From Lacustribacter sp964460315 (lineage in GTDB: Bacteria > Pseudomonadota > Gammaproteobacteria > Burkholderiales > Burkholderiaceae_A), in contig CAYWPQ010000001.1 in NCBI GenBank assembly GCA_964460315.1, positions 91,329 through 155,328 of the forward strand: a stretch of 64,000 nt of DNA, written 5' to 3'. Each line of letters opens with the position of its first letter. Position 1 is the stretch's first letter. The notes under the pieces were generated by a model. That model was not told the DNA's origin, ran no database searches, and worked only from the letters and a program-made list of their open reading frames with translations. The translations under genes were made by a program, and so were the position numbers. Positions 36,113-44,056 of the stretch are shown piece after piece.

Positions 36113-36126
36113 TTGAGAATAATCAA
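36113..36126 (-). promoter_or_regulatory. FNR box upstream of fnr
   Basis: TTGAGAATAATCAA matches the FNR consensus at nine of ten fixed positions and lies 32 bases before the fnr start codon, in the 52-base gap after ntrC. Its centre would overlap the -35 region rather than sit at -41.5, so repression of fnr by its own product is the more likely effect. An overlapping inverted repeat, CTCAATAT (36090-36097) with ATATTGAG (36110-36117), shares part of it. Confidence 0.65.
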
Positions 36127-36133
36127 AAAACGT

Positions 36134-37699
36134 CTAGATGTCACGCTCCAAGTTGAGCTCGGCGATCTTGCGGGTCATGGTATTGCGACCAATACCCAGC
36201 AGCTGGGCGGCCTCAAGCCGTCGACCACGGGTGTGCTTCAAGGCAATACCCAAAACAGCTGCCTCAAATTCTTTGGCCCAGGAGTTCATACGGCCCTCGT
36301 CGGGAATGGGGCCCTGGGAACTCAAGGCGCGCGAGACTTCGTCCTTCAGCATGTCCTGCCAACAGAGGTGGTGGCCATTCGTCGCTCCGTTTGTGCCTCC
36401 ACTACCGGACTGCCCGACAGACAGGTCAGCGCCCGGAACCTGCGCAACCTCGCCAAAAAATCTGGGGCGATCCATCTCAAGACTAGCGGCCGAATCCGAT
36501 GCGGTGGATCCGTGCGCATCGCCTGTGGCAGGCCCAAGGCCAGCCATCGGGCGCAGCTCTGAGGGAAGATCTTCGGCCTGCACCACCTGACTCGGTGCCA
36601 TCACCGTCATCCAATGACAGAGGTTTTCAAGCTGACGAACGTTGCCAGGAAAAGGCAACTTCACCAAAACATCCATGGCCGCAGGCGACAACACCTTGGT
36701 TTCCACCTTTAGGTCTTGCGCACTCTTGTGCAGAAAATGTTTGGCCAAAAGAGGAATGTCTTCTTGCCGTTCACGCAAGGCCGGAAGCTTGAGCCGAATG
36801 ACATTCAAACGGTGAAAAAGATCTTCTCGGAACTGCCCCGCCCGAACCCGCGCTTCAAGGTCTTGGTGGGTGGCGGCGATCACGCGCACATTCGCCTTAA
36901 AAGGCTGATGCCCCCCCACACGATAGTAATTACCGTCGGAGAGGACCCGAAGAAGTCGGGTCTGGAGATCAAGCGGCATATCACCGATCTCGTCAAGAAA
37001 GAGCGTTCCGCCTTCGGCCTGCTCAAACCGTCCACGACGGGTGGACTGGGCACCCGTGAACGATCCACGCTCATGGCCGAAGAGTTCCGATTCCAAAAGA
37101 TCACGCGGAATCGCGGCGGTATTCAACGCCACAAAAGGCATTTTGGCTCGTGGACTGTGGCGATGCAGAGCGCTTGCCACCAGTTCTTTTCCGGTGCCCG
37201 ATTCACCAGTAATGAGCACGGTTGCACTGGATTGGCTCAGTCGGCCAATGGCACGAAACACATCCTGCATCACGGGCGCCTGGCCCAACAATTCTGGGAG
37301 CGCCTGCGGCTCGGAAGGTGTCCCCGCCCCAGAAGGCACGCTCTCTTGAACCGCACGGCGAATGAGGGCCACCGCCGCGTCCACATCGAAGGGCTTTGGA
37401 AGGTATTCAAAGGCGCCGCCCTGAAAGGCCGACACCGCACTGTCAAGATCAGAATAAGCCGTCATGACAATGACCGGAATGTCTGGGAAAAATTCTTTCA
37501 CATGCTCAAGCAGCACCAGGCCGCTGTCTCCGGGCATGCGGATGTCTGAAACCAAAACCTGGGGACGATCCGTTTCCAGTGCCTGCTTCACCGCAGCAGC
37601 GTCTTCGAACACCCTGCAGGGCATCTGTTGTTTGCTGAGTGCCTTTTCCAAGACCCAGCGGATCGATTGATCATCATCGACAATCCAGACAGGTTTCAT
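36134..37699 (-). CDS. ntrC: Nitrogen regulation response regulator NtrC
   Basis: Sigma-54 activator of nitrogen-limitation genes. 521 residues: receiver domain with phospho-acceptor Asp52 and Lys in YLPKPF, AAA+ domain with Walker A GESGTGKE (165-172) and GGTLFLDEIGDMP, and a C-terminal Fis-type helix-turn-helix (RLEAAQLLGIGRNTMTRKI). The sigma-54 contact loop reads GSFTGA (212-217) instead of the usual GAFTGA. A low-complexity linker rich in Gly/Ser/Ala lies between the AAA+ and DNA-binding domains (about 385-445). Start overlaps the ntrB stop by four bases. Confidence 0.96.
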   Translation of the reverse strand: MKPVWIVDDDQSIRWVLEKALSKQQMPCRVFEDAAAVKQALETDRPQVLVSDIRMPGDSGLVLLEHVKEFFPDIPVIVMTAYSDLDSAVSAFQGGAFEYLPKPFDVDAAVALIRRAVQESVPSGAGTPSEPQALPELLGQAPVMQDVFRAIGRLSQSSATVLITGESGTGKELVASALHRHSPRAKMPFVALNTAAIPRDLLESELFGHERGSFTGAQSTRRGRFEQAEGGTLFLDEIGDMPLDLQTRLLRVLSDGNYYRVGGHQPFKANVRVIAATHQDLEARVRAGQFREDLFHRLNVIRLKLPALRERQEDIPLLAKHFLHKSAQDLKVETKVLSPAAMDVLVKLPFPGNVRQLENLCHWMTVMAPSQVVQAEDLPSELRPMAGLGPATGDAHGSTASDSAASLEMDRPRFFGEVAQVPGADLSVGQSGSGGTNGATNGHHLCWQDMLKDEVSRALSSQGPIPDEGRMNSWAKEFEAAVLGIALKHTRGRRLEAAQLLGIGRNTMTRKIAELNLERDI

Positions 37700-38760
37700 T
37701 CACGACTCCATTTCAAATCAATCGGCAGACGAATCAGAAAATCCGTGCATCCGGGTCGGCTCTCAACATCCATCACACCGCCATGTTGATGAACAAACGA
37801 CTGCGCCAGAGTCAGCCCCAAACCATGCCCTTGGGGGTGTCCCGACACCAGCGGATAAAACACCCGCTCTCGAAGCTCTTCCGGAATTCCTGGTCCGTCA
37901 TCGATGACATGCAAATCCAATGCCAGTTTGTGCCGCTGTTTTGCAATCGTGACCTGGCGAGCCACCCGTGAACGCAAAATAATCTCGCCCTCCCCATGCA
38001 AGGCCTGAGCCGCATTGCGCGCAACATTGAGCACCACCTGAATCAGCTGTTCTCGGTCACCGTGAACCGGCGGCAGGCTGGTGTCGTAGTCACGACGAAT
38101 CCGAAGGCCCTTGGGAAATTCCGCAAGCATCAGGCTTCGCACGCGCTCACAGACCTCGTGAACATTCACGGGCTCCATCACACGGGCCTTGCGATGCGGG
38201 GCCAGCATCTGATCCACAAGCTCTTGAAGCCGATCGGCCTCTTTAATAATGACCTGGGTGTATTCACGAAGGTCATCACTGGGCAATTCGCGGTCAAGCA
38301 GCTGCGCGGCGCCTCGAACGCCACCGAGCGGATTTTTGATTTCATGCGCCAAGTTACGCATGAGCTCTTTATTCGCCTGGGTTAAATCAGCCTGCCGCTC
38401 TTCCCGGTCAAGCTTTCGCTGCTGATCGATCTCTCGCAGTTCGACGCAGACCAAGACATCGTCGGTCTCACGTTGAATGGTCACCGTGGTGTCGAGCTGG
38501 GTGAGTCCTCGGGCCGGTAACGGCCAGGCAAGATGCTGACGCTTGATGTCAAACTGTTCGCCCACGGCGTCAAGCAGCATGGACTGAACGTCGTCGGCCA
38601 CACCGATGGTGTCGGCCAATTTATGTCCTTCGAGCTGCCTTGTGGAGACCCCAAAAAGGATCTCGGCAGCCTGGTTGCAAAAGACCACCCGCAGACTCTG
38701 ATCCAGCACCACCACCGAGGTGGCCAGTAGATCAAAGCTGCGGAAGTCTTTTGCGATCAC
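37696..38760 (-). CDS. ntrB: Nitrogen regulation sensor kinase NtrB
   Basis: Soluble PII-controlled histidine kinase/phosphatase of NtrC. 354 residues: N-terminal PAS domain (about 8-110), phospho-acceptor His139 in NLAHEIKNPLGGVRGAAQLL, and ATPase boxes N (VVLNVARNAAQAL), G1 (DDGPGIPEEL) and G2 (GHGLGLTLAQ). No membrane segments. The start codon is GTG and the frame closes four codons upstream, so no longer form is possible. It sits 36 bases after glnA, with a hairpin in the gap. Confidence 0.96.
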   Translation of the reverse strand: MIAKDFRSFDLLATSVVVLDQSLRVVFCNQAAEILFGVSTRQLEGHKLADTIGVADDVQSMLLDAVGEQFDIKRQHLAWPLPARGLTQLDTTVTIQRETDDVLVCVELREIDQQRKLDREERQADLTQANKELMRNLAHEIKNPLGGVRGAAQLLDRELPSDDLREYTQVIIKEADRLQELVDQMLAPHRKARVMEPVNVHEVCERVRSLMLAEFPKGLRIRRDYDTSLPPVHGDREQLIQVVLNVARNAAQALHGEGEIILRSRVARQVTIAKQRHKLALDLHVIDDGPGIPEELRERVFYPLVSGHPQGHGLGLTLAQSFVHQHGGVMDVESRPGCTDFLIRLPIDLKWSRE

Positions 38761-38768
38761 ATCAATGG

Positions 38769-38786
38769 GTCATTGAAGCCAATGAC
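38769..38786 (-). other. Stem-loop between glnA and ntrB
   Basis: On the minus strand GTCATTG-GCTT-CAATGAC forms a perfect 7-bp stem with a tetraloop, ending nine bases before the ntrB start codon. There is no U-run. It could protect the glnA 3' end or lower read-through/translation of ntrB, giving far more GlnA than NtrB from one transcript. Confidence 0.55.
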
Positions 38787-38796
38787 ATCCACACCA

Positions 38797-40209
38797 TTAC
38801 AGCGAGTAATACATGTCGAACTCAACAGGGTGAGTGGTCATGCGGAAACGCGTGACTTCTTCCATCTTGAGGTCGATGTAGGCGTCAATCATTTCATTGC
38901 TGAACACGCCACCACGGGTCAGGAATTCGCGGTCCTTGTCCAGAGCCTCAAGCGCCTGATCCAGCGACGAGCAGACCGTTGGGATCTTCTTGTCTTCTTC
39001 CGGGGGCAGGTCATAAAGGTTCTTGTCGGCTGCGTCACCGGGATGAATCTTGTTCATCACACCGTCAAGGCCGGCCATCATCAGTGCGGAGAAGGCAAGG
39101 TACGGGTTGGCCGTGGGGTCAGGGAAGCGGACCTCGATACGACGACCCTTGGGGTTGCTGACATAGGGGATACGAATCGAAGCTGAACGATTACGTGCCG
39201 AGTAGGCAAGCTTGACGGGCGCCTCGAAGCCAGGAACCAGACGCTTGTAGCTGTTGGTGCCAGGGTTCGTGATGGCGTTCAGAGCGCGAGCGTGTTTAAT
39301 GATGCCGCCGATGTAATGCAGAGCAAATTCAGAAAGCCCCGAGTAGCCGTTACCAGCGAACAGGTTCTGGCCATCTTTCCAGATGGACTGGTGCACGTGC
39401 ATACCGGAACCGTTATCACCCACCACTGGCTTGGGCATGAAGGTGGCGGTTTTGCCGTAGCTGGCCGCCACGTTTTGCACCACATACTTCAGTACCTGGG
39501 TCCAGTCGGCACGCTGAGTCAGCGTTGAAAACTTGGTGCCAATTTCGCACTGACCTGCACCCGCCACTTCGTGGTGGTGAACTTCAACAGGCACGCCCAT
39601 CTGTTCAAGAATCAGACACATTTCTGACCGGATGTCTTGGAACGAATCCACAGGGGAAACAGGAAAGTAGCCGCCCTTCACCGCAGGACGGTGGCCAAGG
39701 TTGCCGCCTTCGTAATCAATACCGGTGGACCAGCTGGCCTCTTCGGACTTGATCTTGACGCCGCAGCCGGACATGTCCACCGACCAGGTCACGCCGTCAA
39801 AAATAAAGAACTCGGGCTCTGGGCCAAAGTAGGCGGTGTCGCCCACACCCGATGCCTTCAGATAGGCTTCGGCGCGCTTGGCGATGGAACGTGGGTCACG
39901 GTCGTAACCTTTTCCGTCGGAGGGCTCGACCACATCGCAGGTCAGGTTCAGCGTGGCTTCCTCGCGGAAGGGATCCAGAACCGCGGTGTTTGGGTCGGGC
40001 ATGAGCAGCATGTCCGAGGCTTCAATGCCCTTCCAGCCGGCAATTGACGAGCCATCGAAGGCGTGGCCGGACTCGAACTTGTCTTCATCGAAGTGGCTGA
40101 TGGGCACGGAAACGTGCTGTTCCTTGCCGCGTGTGTCGGTAAAACGAAAGTCAACGAACTTGACATCGTTGTCTGAGACCATCTTCATGACGTCTTGAGG
40201 GGTGGGCAT
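38797..40209 (-). CDS. glnA: Glutamine synthetase type I
   Basis: Ammonia assimilation: ATP-dependent glutamine synthesis by a dodecamer. 470 residues, normal for GSI-beta. Present are the N-terminal DFRFTDTRGKEQHV, metal-binding GPEPEFF, EVHHHEVAGAGQCEIGTKF, NGSGMHVHQS, and the adenylylation site Tyr in NLYDLPPEE, so control by adenylylation is predicted. AAGGAG lies upstream of the ATG. The 254-base upstream region carries a sigma-54 promoter and NtrC boxes; ntrB and ntrC follow on the same strand. Confidence 0.98.
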   Translation of the reverse strand: MPTPQDVMKMVSDNDVKFVDFRFTDTRGKEQHVSVPISHFDEDKFESGHAFDGSSIAGWKGIEASDMLLMPDPNTAVLDPFREEATLNLTCDVVEPSDGKGYDRDPRSIAKRAEAYLKASGVGDTAYFGPEPEFFIFDGVTWSVDMSGCGVKIKSEEASWSTGIDYEGGNLGHRPAVKGGYFPVSPVDSFQDIRSEMCLILEQMGVPVEVHHHEVAGAGQCEIGTKFSTLTQRADWTQVLKYVVQNVAASYGKTATFMPKPVVGDNGSGMHVHQSIWKDGQNLFAGNGYSGLSEFALHYIGGIIKHARALNAITNPGTNSYKRLVPGFEAPVKLAYSARNRSASIRIPYVSNPKGRRIEVRFPDPTANPYLAFSALMMAGLDGVMNKIHPGDAADKNLYDLPPEEDKKIPTVCSSLDQALEALDKDREFLTRGGVFSNEMIDAYIDLKMEEVTRFRMTTHPVEFDMYYSL

Positions 40210-40289
40210 CCGAACTTCTCCTTAAAATAAATGGTTGAGTCTGACCGAGGGAAGCGAGCGGAACCCGCCTATCAGTGCGCCTAGAATAA

Positions 40290-40306
40290 AGCGAAAACCG
40301 TGCCGG
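40290..40306 (-). promoter_or_regulatory. Sigma-54 promoter of glnA
   Basis: On the minus strand CCGGCACGGTTTTCGCT matches the sigma-54 pattern TGGCACG-N4-TTGCW, with the invariant GG and GC exactly ten bases apart. The start point is expected about 12 bases further, near 40280, leaving a leader of about 70 bases before glnA. The NtrC boxes lie roughly 95-155 bases upstream of that start point, as at E. coli glnAp2. A TTATTCTAG stretch just downstream could be a separate sigma-70 -10 element. Confidence 0.75.
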
Positions 40307-40366
40307 CTTGGCGCGCCCCGGAAATCAAGGCGTTTGCACCACCAGGTTCATTGGGAAATGTGAAAA

Positions 40367-40444
40367 ATCACCATAACGGTGCATTTAATGCCTTATTTTG
40401 GTGCAAATATGAAAATTTGCAATATTTTGCACCGAAAAAGTGCA
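40367..40444 (-). promoter_or_regulatory. Three NtrC-box-like palindromes upstream of glnA
   Basis: Three 17-base sites resembling TGCACC-N5-GGTGCA: TGCACTTTTTCGGTGCA at 40428-40444 (best, one mismatch), TGCACCGTTATGGTGAT at 40367-40383, and the weaker TGCACCAAAATAAGGCA at 40389-40405. They are clustered in an AT-rich stretch, which also holds a TGCAAAT/ATTTGCA repeat near 40402-40421. Tandem NtrC sites form the enhancer that contacts sigma-54 polymerase by DNA looping. Confidence 0.75.
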
Positions 40445-40463
40445 AAAATCTTCGGGTAGGACG

Positions 40464-41615
40464 CTAGCTGCGGAGAAAGAATGACTGAAGATTGGTCAGC
40501 ATGTCCAGGCCACGAGGGGTTGCGGCAAAACGGCCAGGCTCTTGGACCATGAGCCCGCTGGCCTGGGCTTTCGCCAAGGCATCGAGCAGCCACGGGTGCT
40601 GACCCACCGACATCCCCGTGGTTTGAGACCAGCGTGACACAGCCACCCCTTGAGTAAGACGAAGCGCATTCAACATGAACTCAAAGGGTAGGTCGTCCAC
40701 CTGAACAGATTCCGTCTTCGCCTCGGCTGGGCTGCTCATGTAAAGCGCGGGGGTCCTGGGCTTTAGGGTGCGAACGATGGCATGGGCCGAGGAGATCTTG
40801 CCGTGGGCACCCGCCCCAATTCCCAGGTAGTCGCCAAAAGTCCAGTAATTCAGATTGTGCTGGGCCTGCGCACCCCGCCTGGCGTAGGCCGAGATCTCGT
40901 AACGCTCCAATCCTGCCTGTGCCAATCGTTCCACCACCAGCTGCTGCATATCAGCCAGCTGATCGTCATCGGGAAGATTCGAAGGCGGGCGAACCGCAAA
41001 CTGAGTGTTGGGTTCAAGGGTCAGCTGATACATCGAGAGATGTTCACTGCCCAAGGCCACGGCCTGATCGATCTCAGCCTCAAGTTCGCGAAGCGTCTGA
41101 CCAGGAAGCCCGAACATCAGATCAAGATTCACCCGAGGGAAAACCTTCACGGCGTGTTCAGCGGCACGAAGGGCCTGCTCGGGGTTATGAACCCGCCCTA
41201 AGGTTTCAAGCTGATGCCCCTGAAACGACTGAACACCCAGAGACAAACGATTCACACCGGCCTGTGCAAAACCAGTAAAACGATCCGCCTCAAAGCTTCC
41301 TGGATTCGCTTCCATGGTGATCTCCGCACCCGGAAGAAGTCGGACCCGCGCGCGAATTTCCGAAAGCAAACGAGCAATCGATTGCGCCGAAAAAAGACTC
41401 GGCGTGCCCCCGCCGATGAACACACTCACCAAAGGCCGCCCCCAGATGAGAGGAAGGCTCGACTCCAGGTCTTGTATGAGCGCCGCCAGGTAGGCGTCTT
41501 CGGGAATGTCACCGCGCTGCTCATGCGAATTGAAATCGCAGTAGGGGCACTTGCGAATGCACCATGGAAGGTGAACATAGAGCGAGAGCTCGGGCAGAGA
41601 TGAAAATGAAATCAA
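40464..41615 (-). CDS. hemW: Heme chaperone HemW (radical SAM)
   Basis: Radical SAM protein that binds heme and passes it to target proteins; often misnamed coproporphyrinogen oxidase. 383 residues with CIRKCPYCDF (Cys19, Cys23, Cys26), GGGTPSLFS, and the HNLNYW motif near 258-263 that is typical of HemW. The start codon is TTG and its last bases overlap the rdgB stop (TTGA); no in-frame ATG occurs before the cysteine motif. Order rph-rdgB-hemW is a common proteobacterial set. Confidence 0.93.
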   Translation of the reverse strand: MISFSSLPELSLYVHLPWCIRKCPYCDFNSHEQRGDIPEDAYLAALIQDLESSLPLIWGRPLVSVFIGGGTPSLFSAQSIARLLSEIRARVRLLPGAEITMEANPGSFEADRFTGFAQAGVNRLSLGVQSFQGHQLETLGRVHNPEQALRAAEHAVKVFPRVNLDLMFGLPGQTLRELEAEIDQAVALGSEHLSMYQLTLEPNTQFAVRPPSNLPDDDQLADMQQLVVERLAQAGLERYEISAYARRGAQAQHNLNYWTFGDYLGIGAGAHGKISSAHAIVRTLKPRTPALYMSSPAEAKTESVQVDDLPFEFMLNALRLTQGVAVSRWSQTTGMSVGQHPWLLDALAKAQASGLMVQEPGRFAATPRGLDMLTNLQSFFLRS

Positions 41616-42319
41616 CGGCTGATCGAGAGTTGTTGCAAAAGCAAAGCCAAGGCACGCCCCCGATGGCCCACTGATTGCTTCTGGGCAAGCGTCATTTCGG
41701 CGGCGGTGAGCGACAGGTCAGGGTCAAAAAAATGACGGTCGTAGCCAAAGCCGCCCGTGCCTCTCCCCTGCCCTTGCGGAAGTAAACGGCCATGCCATAT
41801 TCCACGAACGAGAATTGGCGAAGGATCTTCAGCATGAGCCACCCAGGCAATGGCGGCAACATATTGGGCGTTCCACCATGAGTCTGGTGGTACGCCATCA
41901 AGAAAGCGCCGCTTCGCGAGACTGCTCATCTGAGCAAGCAGCCAGGCGAGATTGGCCTCATCCGTGCTCAGTTTCTGAAATAGGTCTCGATGTCTTGCAG
42001 CCTCTGGATTCGCCGCAAGACTGTCCGCCCAGTAGCGCGCTGAACGGACCCCAGGAGCGCCACCCAGCGCGTCCACACAGATTCCGGAATCGTCCGCCAA
42101 TGCCGGCAGGCCCGTGTGTTCGCTTGCATGCCTTGCCTTCACCAAGGCGTTTTCTTCAAAGGTATGGAAGGGTTCTTCGGGGCTTGGCACGCCAAGCTCG
42201 GACTGGTTCACAATCTGAAGACCAAGGGGTTCCGTCAGGGGCTGCAGTGCATGCTGAAACTCTCGCAGCTTTCCCGGATTCGAGGAAGCCAGCACCCATC
42301 GGGTGGGACGGGTCATCAT
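41612..42319 (-). CDS. rdgB: XTP/dITP pyrophosphatase (RdgB/HAM1)
   Basis: House-cleaning nucleotidase hydrolysing non-canonical purine nucleotides (XTP, dITP). 235 residues starting with ASSNPGKLREF, then TFEENALVKARHA, ADDSGICVDALGGAPGVRSARYW and GFGYDRHFFDP, SHR-like QSVGHRGRAL. The length is somewhat more than typical (about 200), with an insertion near 125-150. Its ATG directly follows the rph stop. Two consecutive ATG codons leave one residue of start ambiguity. Confidence 0.94.
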   Translation of the reverse strand: MMTRPTRWVLASSNPGKLREFQHALQPLTEPLGLQIVNQSELGVPSPEEPFHTFEENALVKARHASEHTGLPALADDSGICVDALGGAPGVRSARYWADSLAANPEAARHRDLFQKLSTDEANLAWLLAQMSSLAKRRFLDGVPPDSWWNAQYVAAIAWVAHAEDPSPILVRGIWHGRLLPQGQGRGTGGFGYDRHFFDPDLSLTAAEMTLAQKQSVGHRGRALALLLQQLSISR

Positions 42320-43066
42320 TTACTCCACAGCCACCGAAAGACGCTCGGGGTCGTCCATCAGGCATCGTTGAAATTCACGCAGCTGTGCAATCCCTTGCGA
42401 AGCCAGCCCAAGCATGGCATCAAGCTGGCCGCGCGTGAAAGGTTCGCCCTCGGCGGTGCCCTGCACCTCCACCATGCCGCCCGAACCGGTCATCACCACA
42501 TTCATATCGGTGTCGCAAGACGAGTCTTCCAGATAGTCAAGATCCAGCACGGGCTGCCCCTGCCAAAGACCGACGGAAATCGCCGCCACCGTGTCGCGCA
42601 GCGGGTTCGCCTTAAGCACTCCGGAAGCGAGAAGACCAGCAAGCGCGTCCGAGAGCGCAAGACAGGCTCCGGTGATGCTTGCGGTTCGTGTGCCCCCATC
42701 GGCCTGAAGCACATCACAGTCAATGGTGATGCTTCGTTCGCCAAGCGCAGCAAGATCGGTGACCGCGCGCAAAGAGCGTCCAATCAGGCGCTGAATCTCA
42801 AGCGTCCGCCCGCCTTGCTTACCCTTGGCCGCTTCTCGGTCACTGCGCGTGTGGGTGGATCTTGGCAACATCCCGTATTCAGCGGTGACCCAGCCCGAAC
42901 CCTTGCCTTTCAGAAAACCGGGCACTCGCTCTTCAACCGATGCAGTGCACAAGACCTTCGTGTCACCAAAGCAGACCAAGACCGAACCTTCGGCATGCTT
43001 GGTGAATCGGCGCTGCATGCTCACGGCGCGAAGCTGTTCTGGTGTGCGTCCACTGGGGCGGTTCAT
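42320..43066 (-). CDS. rph: Ribonuclease PH
   Basis: Phosphorolytic tRNA 3'-end trimming enzyme. 248 residues beginning MNRPSGRTPEQLR with GSVLVCFGDTKVLCTASVEE, RGWVTAEYGMLPRSTHTR-like sequence, RLIGRSLRA and the DCDVLQADGGTRTASI active-site segment. I choose this ATG (GGGAGA upstream) over an in-frame ATG 13 codons earlier. Divergent from yicC, as in many proteobacteria. Confidence 0.96.
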   Translation of the reverse strand: MNRPSGRTPEQLRAVSMQRRFTKHAEGSVLVCFGDTKVLCTASVEERVPGFLKGKGSGWVTAEYGMLPRSTHTRSDREAAKGKQGGRTLEIQRLIGRSLRAVTDLAALGERSITIDCDVLQADGGTRTASITGACLALSDALAGLLASGVLKANPLRDTVAAISVGLWQGQPVLDLDYLEDSSCDTDMNVVMTGSGGMVEVQGTAEGEPFTRGQLDAMLGLASQGIAQLREFQRCLMDDPERLSVAVE

Positions 43067-43144
43067 GAATTGGATTCTCCCGTTCAATTGGTTTCGATTC
43101 GTCACTACAATACGGCCATCTCTTTGTTTCAGCGAGACTACGAC

Positions 43145-44056
43145 ATGTCGTTCCCAAGCATGACCGGATTTGGCGCCGCAAGCGTGGACTGCCGCGTGGG
43201 CAAGATCAACCTTGAAATCAAAAGCGTGAACAGCCGCTTTTTTGAATTCAGTCCTCGTCTGCCCGACGAATTTCGCTGGATGGAACAGAGTTTACGCGAG
43301 CAGCTTCAGCGCGCGGTATCCCGCGGCAAGATTGAGCTTCGACTGGGGCTGTCTCGAACCGAATCAAGCCTTGCCCAAAGCCGCGTGAGCGAAAGTGGCC
43401 TGGCCTCTGCCCTGCGCCTTGCCCATGAAATTCGTCGTGACCACCCAGAGATCACACCGTTTTCAGTGACCGACCTCATCCAACTTCCTGGTGTCTTAGA
43501 GGAAGCCCAGATGAGTCAAGAAGAATGGTCCGCGGTGCTGCAGTCAGCCCTTGAAATCGCCACACGACAGTTCCTTGAAAGCCGGTTGTCCGAAGGCCGC
43601 CGTCTTGCAAAAACCATTGAAGACCGCTTGGCGCAAATTGAAAGCTTGGCCCAGCAAGCCGGCCAGCTCATACCAGAAGCCATCAAGGCCCAGCAGACCA
43701 AACTGGGCGACAAACTTCGCGAGGCCTTGGCAGGCAGCATCACTGAAACGCTCACGGCCGAGCAGGCGGCAAGCCTGGACGACCGCGTCCGACAAGAGGC
43801 CGCCGCCTTTGGTCTTCGCATTGATATCGCCGAAGAAATTGACCGGCTTGGATCCCATGTCCGAGCCATGCGTCAGGCGCTGGCAAAACCAACAACATCC
43901 GGCGTTGGCAAGCGCATTGATTTCTTGTCGCAAGAACTCAACCGAGAGGCCAACACCCTGGGCTCGAAGGCGGCCTCGGCTGAACTTAGCGCGATCTCAA
44001 TCGAGCTTAAGCTTTTGATTGAGCAGATTCGGGAACAGGCCCAGAACCTGGAGTAA
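43145..44056 (+). CDS. yicC: YicC-family endoribonuclease
   Basis: 303 residues. Opens with MSFPSMTGFG, has the KSVNSRFFEFSPRLPDE block and ends with the DUF1732 domain (KRIDFLSQELNREANTLGSKA). YicC proteins have been shown in E. coli and Bacillus to cleave RNA. The frame stays open for about 340 codons upstream, antisense to rph, but similarity starts at MSFPSMTGFG. The last 50 bases overlap the end of the convergent downstream hydro-lyase gene. Confidence 0.93.
   Translation: MSFPSMTGFGAASVDCRVGKINLEIKSVNSRFFEFSPRLPDEFRWMEQSLREQLQRAVSRGKIELRLGLSRTESSLAQSRVSESGLASALRLAHEIRRDHPEITPFSVTDLIQLPGVLEEAQMSQEEWSAVLQSALEIATRQFLESRLSEGRRLAKTIEDRLAQIESLAQQAGQLIPEAIKAQQTKLGDKLREALAGSITETLTAEQAASLDDRVRQEAAAFGLRIDIAEEIDRLGSHVRAMRQALAKPTTSGVGKRIDFLSQELNREANTLGSKAASAELSAISIELKLLIEQIREQAQNLE

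Noticed and set aside
40320..40345. GGTGGTGCAAACGC as a second sigma-54 promoter for glnA
   Set aside because: It has GG-N10-GC spacing but poor agreement elsewhere; the element at 40290-40306 matches much better.
42116..43144. A 343-codon upstream extension of the yicC frame
   Set aside because: It is antisense to rph and has no similarity to YicC; the conserved N terminus MSFPSMTGFG begins at 43145.
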